A stretch of DNA of 8,093 bases from Kiloniellaceae bacterium (GTDB lineage Bacteria; Pseudomonadota; Alphaproteobacteria; Kiloniellales; Kiloniellaceae): the NCBI GenBank assembly GCA_021776145.1, contig JAJFGM010000068.1:1-8093 (forward strand), given 5' to 3'. The position numbers were made by a program, and so were the translations under genes. The notes beneath the pieces are model-generated. The model searched no databases. It was not told where the DNA came from and saw only the letters and a program-made list of their open reading frames with translations. The stretch's first letter is position 1; each line of letters opens with the position of its first letter. This document shows, in pieces, positions 6,339 through 8,093 of this stretch.

Positions 6339-6553
6339 AAGAGGGTCGCCGAGGTCGCCAGCATGGCCCCGGCACCAAGCAGAGACAATGTCATGGCCGT
6401 GAAATCACCGAGCGCGACGCCCGGCGCGCGGGCCCAGCCGGCAGCGCGGCCGCGGTTCAACGCATGACCGACGACCAGCTTCACCGTTGGACCGGGGATC
6501 ACCAGCAAGACCGTGCTGGCCAAGGCAAAAGCGAACCACACTTCAATCGACAT
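6326..6553 (-). pseudogene. Truncated second copy of a LysE/RhtB exporter gene
   Basis: From ATG 6553 the frame encodes MSIEVWFAFALAS, the PGPTVKLVVGHALNRGR signature and GVALGDFTAMTLSLLGAGA, then leaves the family sequence after LATSATLL. It stops three codons later at TGA (6326-6328). About 72 of roughly 205 family residues remain, which is two of six membrane helices, so it cannot transport. Compared with the intact copy at 4375-5001 it has nine changes in 72 residues. One places lysine in the first helix region (VMLVV becomes VKLVV), which suggests relaxed selection. Two further in-frame ATGs lie 9 and 15 bases upstream; the alignment favours 6553. No stop interrupts the retained part, so the truncation may be fairly recent. 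Confidence 0.85.
6339..6553 (-). repeat. Direct-repeat copy 2: broken exporter gene segment
   Basis: Partner of the repeat at 4787-5001, same orientation, centre-to-centre distance about 1.55 kb. Identity begins abruptly at AAGAGGG (6339-6345, matching 4787-4793), which marks a sharp junction with the GST-like fragment. Confidence 0.9.
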
Positions 6554-6667
6554 TCTCCGCATCTCCATGCAAATCCCGCCAATGGCGCATCAAAGACAGG
6601 AGTCAAAGCGGCGAGCAAGGGACGCCGGTTCATTTAGTTCAAATGCCTCGAGCGTCCTCGTCCGAGC

Positions 6668-7468
6668 TCATGCGGCTCGCTTGCCGCGCACCGCCCAGGC
6701 CCGTGCCGGCAGCGAAATTGCGCGGTCTGCCCCGCCGTTCAGAAGCTTGGCGAATAACGCCTGCCGCAAGGCCTCGCGTTCGGCTTCCGCCAGAGTCTCG
6801 GCATAGGAAGAGGTCTGTGTGACGCCGCTGAGAAAGGGCCGCCAATAGTCGTCAAATCCTTCGAATCGCATAACGATCTCGAGGCTTTTCGTTTCCACAT
6901 CCGTCAAGCCCGCGGCGCGCCACAGCGCCTCGAGCGCGGGCGCGTTCGAGTAGCCGGGCGGCATGCAATCCTTGGCCTGACGGCGCGCTTCATCGCTATC
7001 TACAACCTCGATAACCGTCTGCCAGAAGATTTGGAGCATCGAAAAACCGTCGACAAAGTCCCACTGGCAAGCGGCGACGCAACCGCCCGGCCGGGTGACG
7101 CGGCACATCTCGGCCACCGCTTTGGCCGCATCCGGCAGTTCCTGCAGGATAAGCAACGACACAGTGGCTTCGAAACTACAGTCCGCGTACGACAGTGCCA
7201 GAGCATCGCCTTGTTCGAAGTGCGCCCGCGGGTCGGCGATTTCGCCCTCGGCATAGGCGACATAATCGGCCGCCGGTTCGACACCGACGACCCTGCAATC
7301 AGCAACGCCGGCCAAGAGCGCCACGCTCAACGCACCGGTGCCGCTGCCGACATCGAGGCAACGGGCGCCGGCCGGAAGGTCCGCGAAGTCGACGAAGGAC
7401 GGCGCCAGACGGGCGCTCCATCGCCCCATCCACAGCTCGTATGCCACTGGGTTTGCGAACACGATCAT
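6668..7468 (-). CDS. Class I SAM-dependent methyltransferase
   Basis: Soluble methyltransferase of 266 residues; the acceptor substrate is unknown. Numbered from ATG 7468: the N-terminal YELWMGRWSARLAP (10-23) is a signature of one bacterial methyltransferase group. SAM-binding motif I is LDVGSGTGAL (38-47), the acidic end of strand 2 is VEP (Glu64), motif II is EQGDALAL (85-92) and the post-motif is RVTRPGGCV (123-131). A C-terminal region of about 130 residues after the Rossmann core, including a YWRPFLSG segment, probably forms the substrate lid. The frame extends to ATG 7513, but GGAAGGA (complement of 7474-7480) lies 5 bases before ATG 7468, and the longer N-terminus has no ribosome site. 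It has the same orientation as the exporter remnant downstream of it, with no clear operon partner. Confidence 0.88.
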   Translation of the reverse strand: MIVFANPVAYELWMGRWSARLAPSFVDFADLPAGARCLDVGSGTGALSVALLAGVADCRVVGVEPAADYVAYAEGEIADPRAHFEQGDALALSYADCSFEATVSLLILQELPDAAKAVAEMCRVTRPGGCVAACQWDFVDGFSMLQIFWQTVIEVVDSDEARRQAKDCMPPGYSNAPALEALWRAAGLTDVETKSLEIVMRFEGFDDYWRPFLSGVTQTSSYAETLAEAEREALRQALFAKLLNGGADRAISLPARAWAVRGKRAA

Positions 7469-7473
7469 TTCGA

Positions 7474-7480
7474 TCCTTCC
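7474..7480 (-). promoter_or_regulatory. Ribosome binding site that fixes the methyltransferase start
   Basis: The minus strand reads GGAAGGA, five bases before ATG 7468. It decides against the earlier in-frame ATGs at 7501 and 7513. Confidence 0.65.
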
Positions 7481-7709
7481 AACGCCGGCCGCAAGGGACA
7501 TCTCGGGAAGCATAGCGCAGTCGAAAGCGTGCTGTCAGCGCCCACAAAGCATTGGCATACCGGGCGCGGACCTCGGCGTAGCCGCAATCAGCTCCGCAAG
7601 CCCTTCAGACGCGCCGATAACCGCGACAACCGAGCGGCGGCGCTGTTATTGGCGACCAGATAGACGGCGCGTCTCGAGCGGCTGCATCGAGCCTCTGCCG
7701 CGCAATCAA

Positions 7710-7949
7710 AGCCTGGAGGAACTCGGACAGAACCTGCTGGTCTGCCCGGTCAGCTAAATGATCGACCGGCTCGGCATCTACCAGGAGGCGGGCATCGACG
7801 AACTTTTTCTTTCCTCGGGCGTGGGTCAGACACAGGAAGAGTCGCTGGGCGCGATACAGCGCTTCGCCGAGGAGGTGATGCCGCAGTTCACCGGCCGCGA
7901 GGGCGCAGGGCTCCTAAGCGCAAGACCAATGAGCGAGGGCGCCGTATAG
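7710..7949 (+). pseudogene. C-terminal remnant of a luciferase-like flavin monooxygenase, with an in-frame stop
   Basis: The frame reads SLEELGQNLLVCPVS, then TAA (7755-7757), then continues as MIDRLGIYQEAGIDELFLSS and GVGQTQEESLGAIQRFAEEV, ending MPQFTGREGAG and a short tail. The segment 'RL..Y.EAGIDEL.LSSG.GQ.QEESL..I.RFAEEVMP.F' is the typical end of LLM-class flavin-dependent oxidoreductases. 'SLEELGQNLLV' fits the part just before it. The in-frame stop falls between them, and the TIM-barrel core (usually about 300 residues) is absent upstream, where the methyltransferase and its leader lie. ATG 7758 could start a 63-residue ORF but has no convincing ribosome site. I read this as a decayed 3' end. 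Homology is judged by eye. Confidence 0.65.
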
Positions 7950-7976
7950 GGCAAATTCGACGACAAGTCGAAAGCT

Positions 7977-7983
7977 AGGAGGA
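7977..7983 (+). promoter_or_regulatory. Strong Shine-Dalgarno before the 32-codon ORF
   Basis: AGGAGGA, 6 bases before ATG 7990, is the best ribosome binding site in the window. Confidence 0.65.
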
Positions 7984-7989
7984 CAGAAG

Positions 7990-8088
7990 ATGGCCGCGGT
8001 GGACTGCGCCTGTACGATCGACGGCGAGGGGCCGCAACAGATGGCGCCGCCGGTGAAGAATTTTCTGCTGCGCCATTGCGACGGTTAG
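7990..8088 (+). CDS. Short ORF of 32 codons with a strong ribosome site; possibly the broken start of a larger gene
   Basis: The product begins MAAVDCACTIDGEGPQQMAP, continues PVKNFLLRHCDG and ends at TAG, five bases before the right edge. The ribosome site AGGAGGA at ideal spacing argues that translation did start here. The peptide has no signal or membrane segment and I do not recognise it. It follows the monooxygenase remnant on the same strand by 40 bases, so the two were probably one operon. Because its neighbour is decayed, the TAG may be a premature stop in a gene that continued beyond the window, but a genuine small protein cannot be excluded. Confidence 0.4.
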   Translation: MAAVDCACTIDGEGPQQMAPPVKNFLLRHCDG

Positions 8089-8093
8089 ATACG

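Noticed and set aside
7031..7663. Plus-strand open frame of 210 codons opposite the methyltransferase
   Set aside because: It is a shadow of the methyltransferase, whose SAM motifs are unambiguous on the minus strand.
7514..7709. Upstream part of the luciferase-like gene, or a minus-strand coding fragment
   Set aside because: I tried all frames by eye and saw only short stretches with vague resemblance to proteins, interrupted by stops, so nothing can be supported.

Overview
The window looks like an ordinary chromosomal stretch of a GC-rich proteobacterium. A FixL/FixJ-style two-component pair, an NfsA-like nitroreductase, a DUF1062 protein and a 'MGRWS' methyltransferase together suggest an alphaproteobacterium, possibly Hyphomicrobiales. 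That placement is an inference from protein style, not from a marker gene. No rRNA, tRNA, CRISPR array, transposase or integrase was seen.

Left part (1-2348): a sensor histidine kinase runs in from the left edge. It is followed 4 bases later by a FixJ-type response regulator (REC plus LuxR helix-turn-helix), so the two form an operon. A gap of about 300 bases then holds a well-formed sigma70-like promoter (perfect TATAAT) wrapped in a palindrome and a 7-base inverted repeat. These lie in front of a 185-residue protein of unknown function with a GTG start.

Middle part (2568-5001): two plus-strand metabolic genes, a HAD-IIB phosphatase and an NfsA/FRP-like FMN nitroreductase, converge on a minus-strand LysE/RhtB amino-acid exporter. 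A perfect 10-base inverted repeat and a T-tract sit at the convergent junction.

Right part (5002-8093): this is a patchwork of intact genes and debris. About 490 bases without a gene carry a 24-base tandem duplication. A DUF1062 zinc-ribbon-like gene follows. Next comes a second, broken copy of the first third of the LysE/RhtB gene, about 93% identical over 215 bases by hand alignment. At position 6338/6339 it is joined directly to a 52-codon frame that resembles the end of a glutathione S-transferase. Then come an intact class I methyltransferase on the minus strand, the last ~80 codons of a luciferase-like flavin monooxygenase carrying an in-frame stop, and a 32-codon ORF with a near-perfect Shine-Dalgarno.

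The two-component pair may control the adjacent unknown gene through the operator-like symmetry at 1700-1738. The other genes look like independent small-molecule functions (phosphatase, nitroreductase, exporter, methyltransferase). I did not find a convincing new multi-gene system. The most informative features are the promoter/operator before the unknown gene and the recombination scar with gene remnants at 6180-6553.
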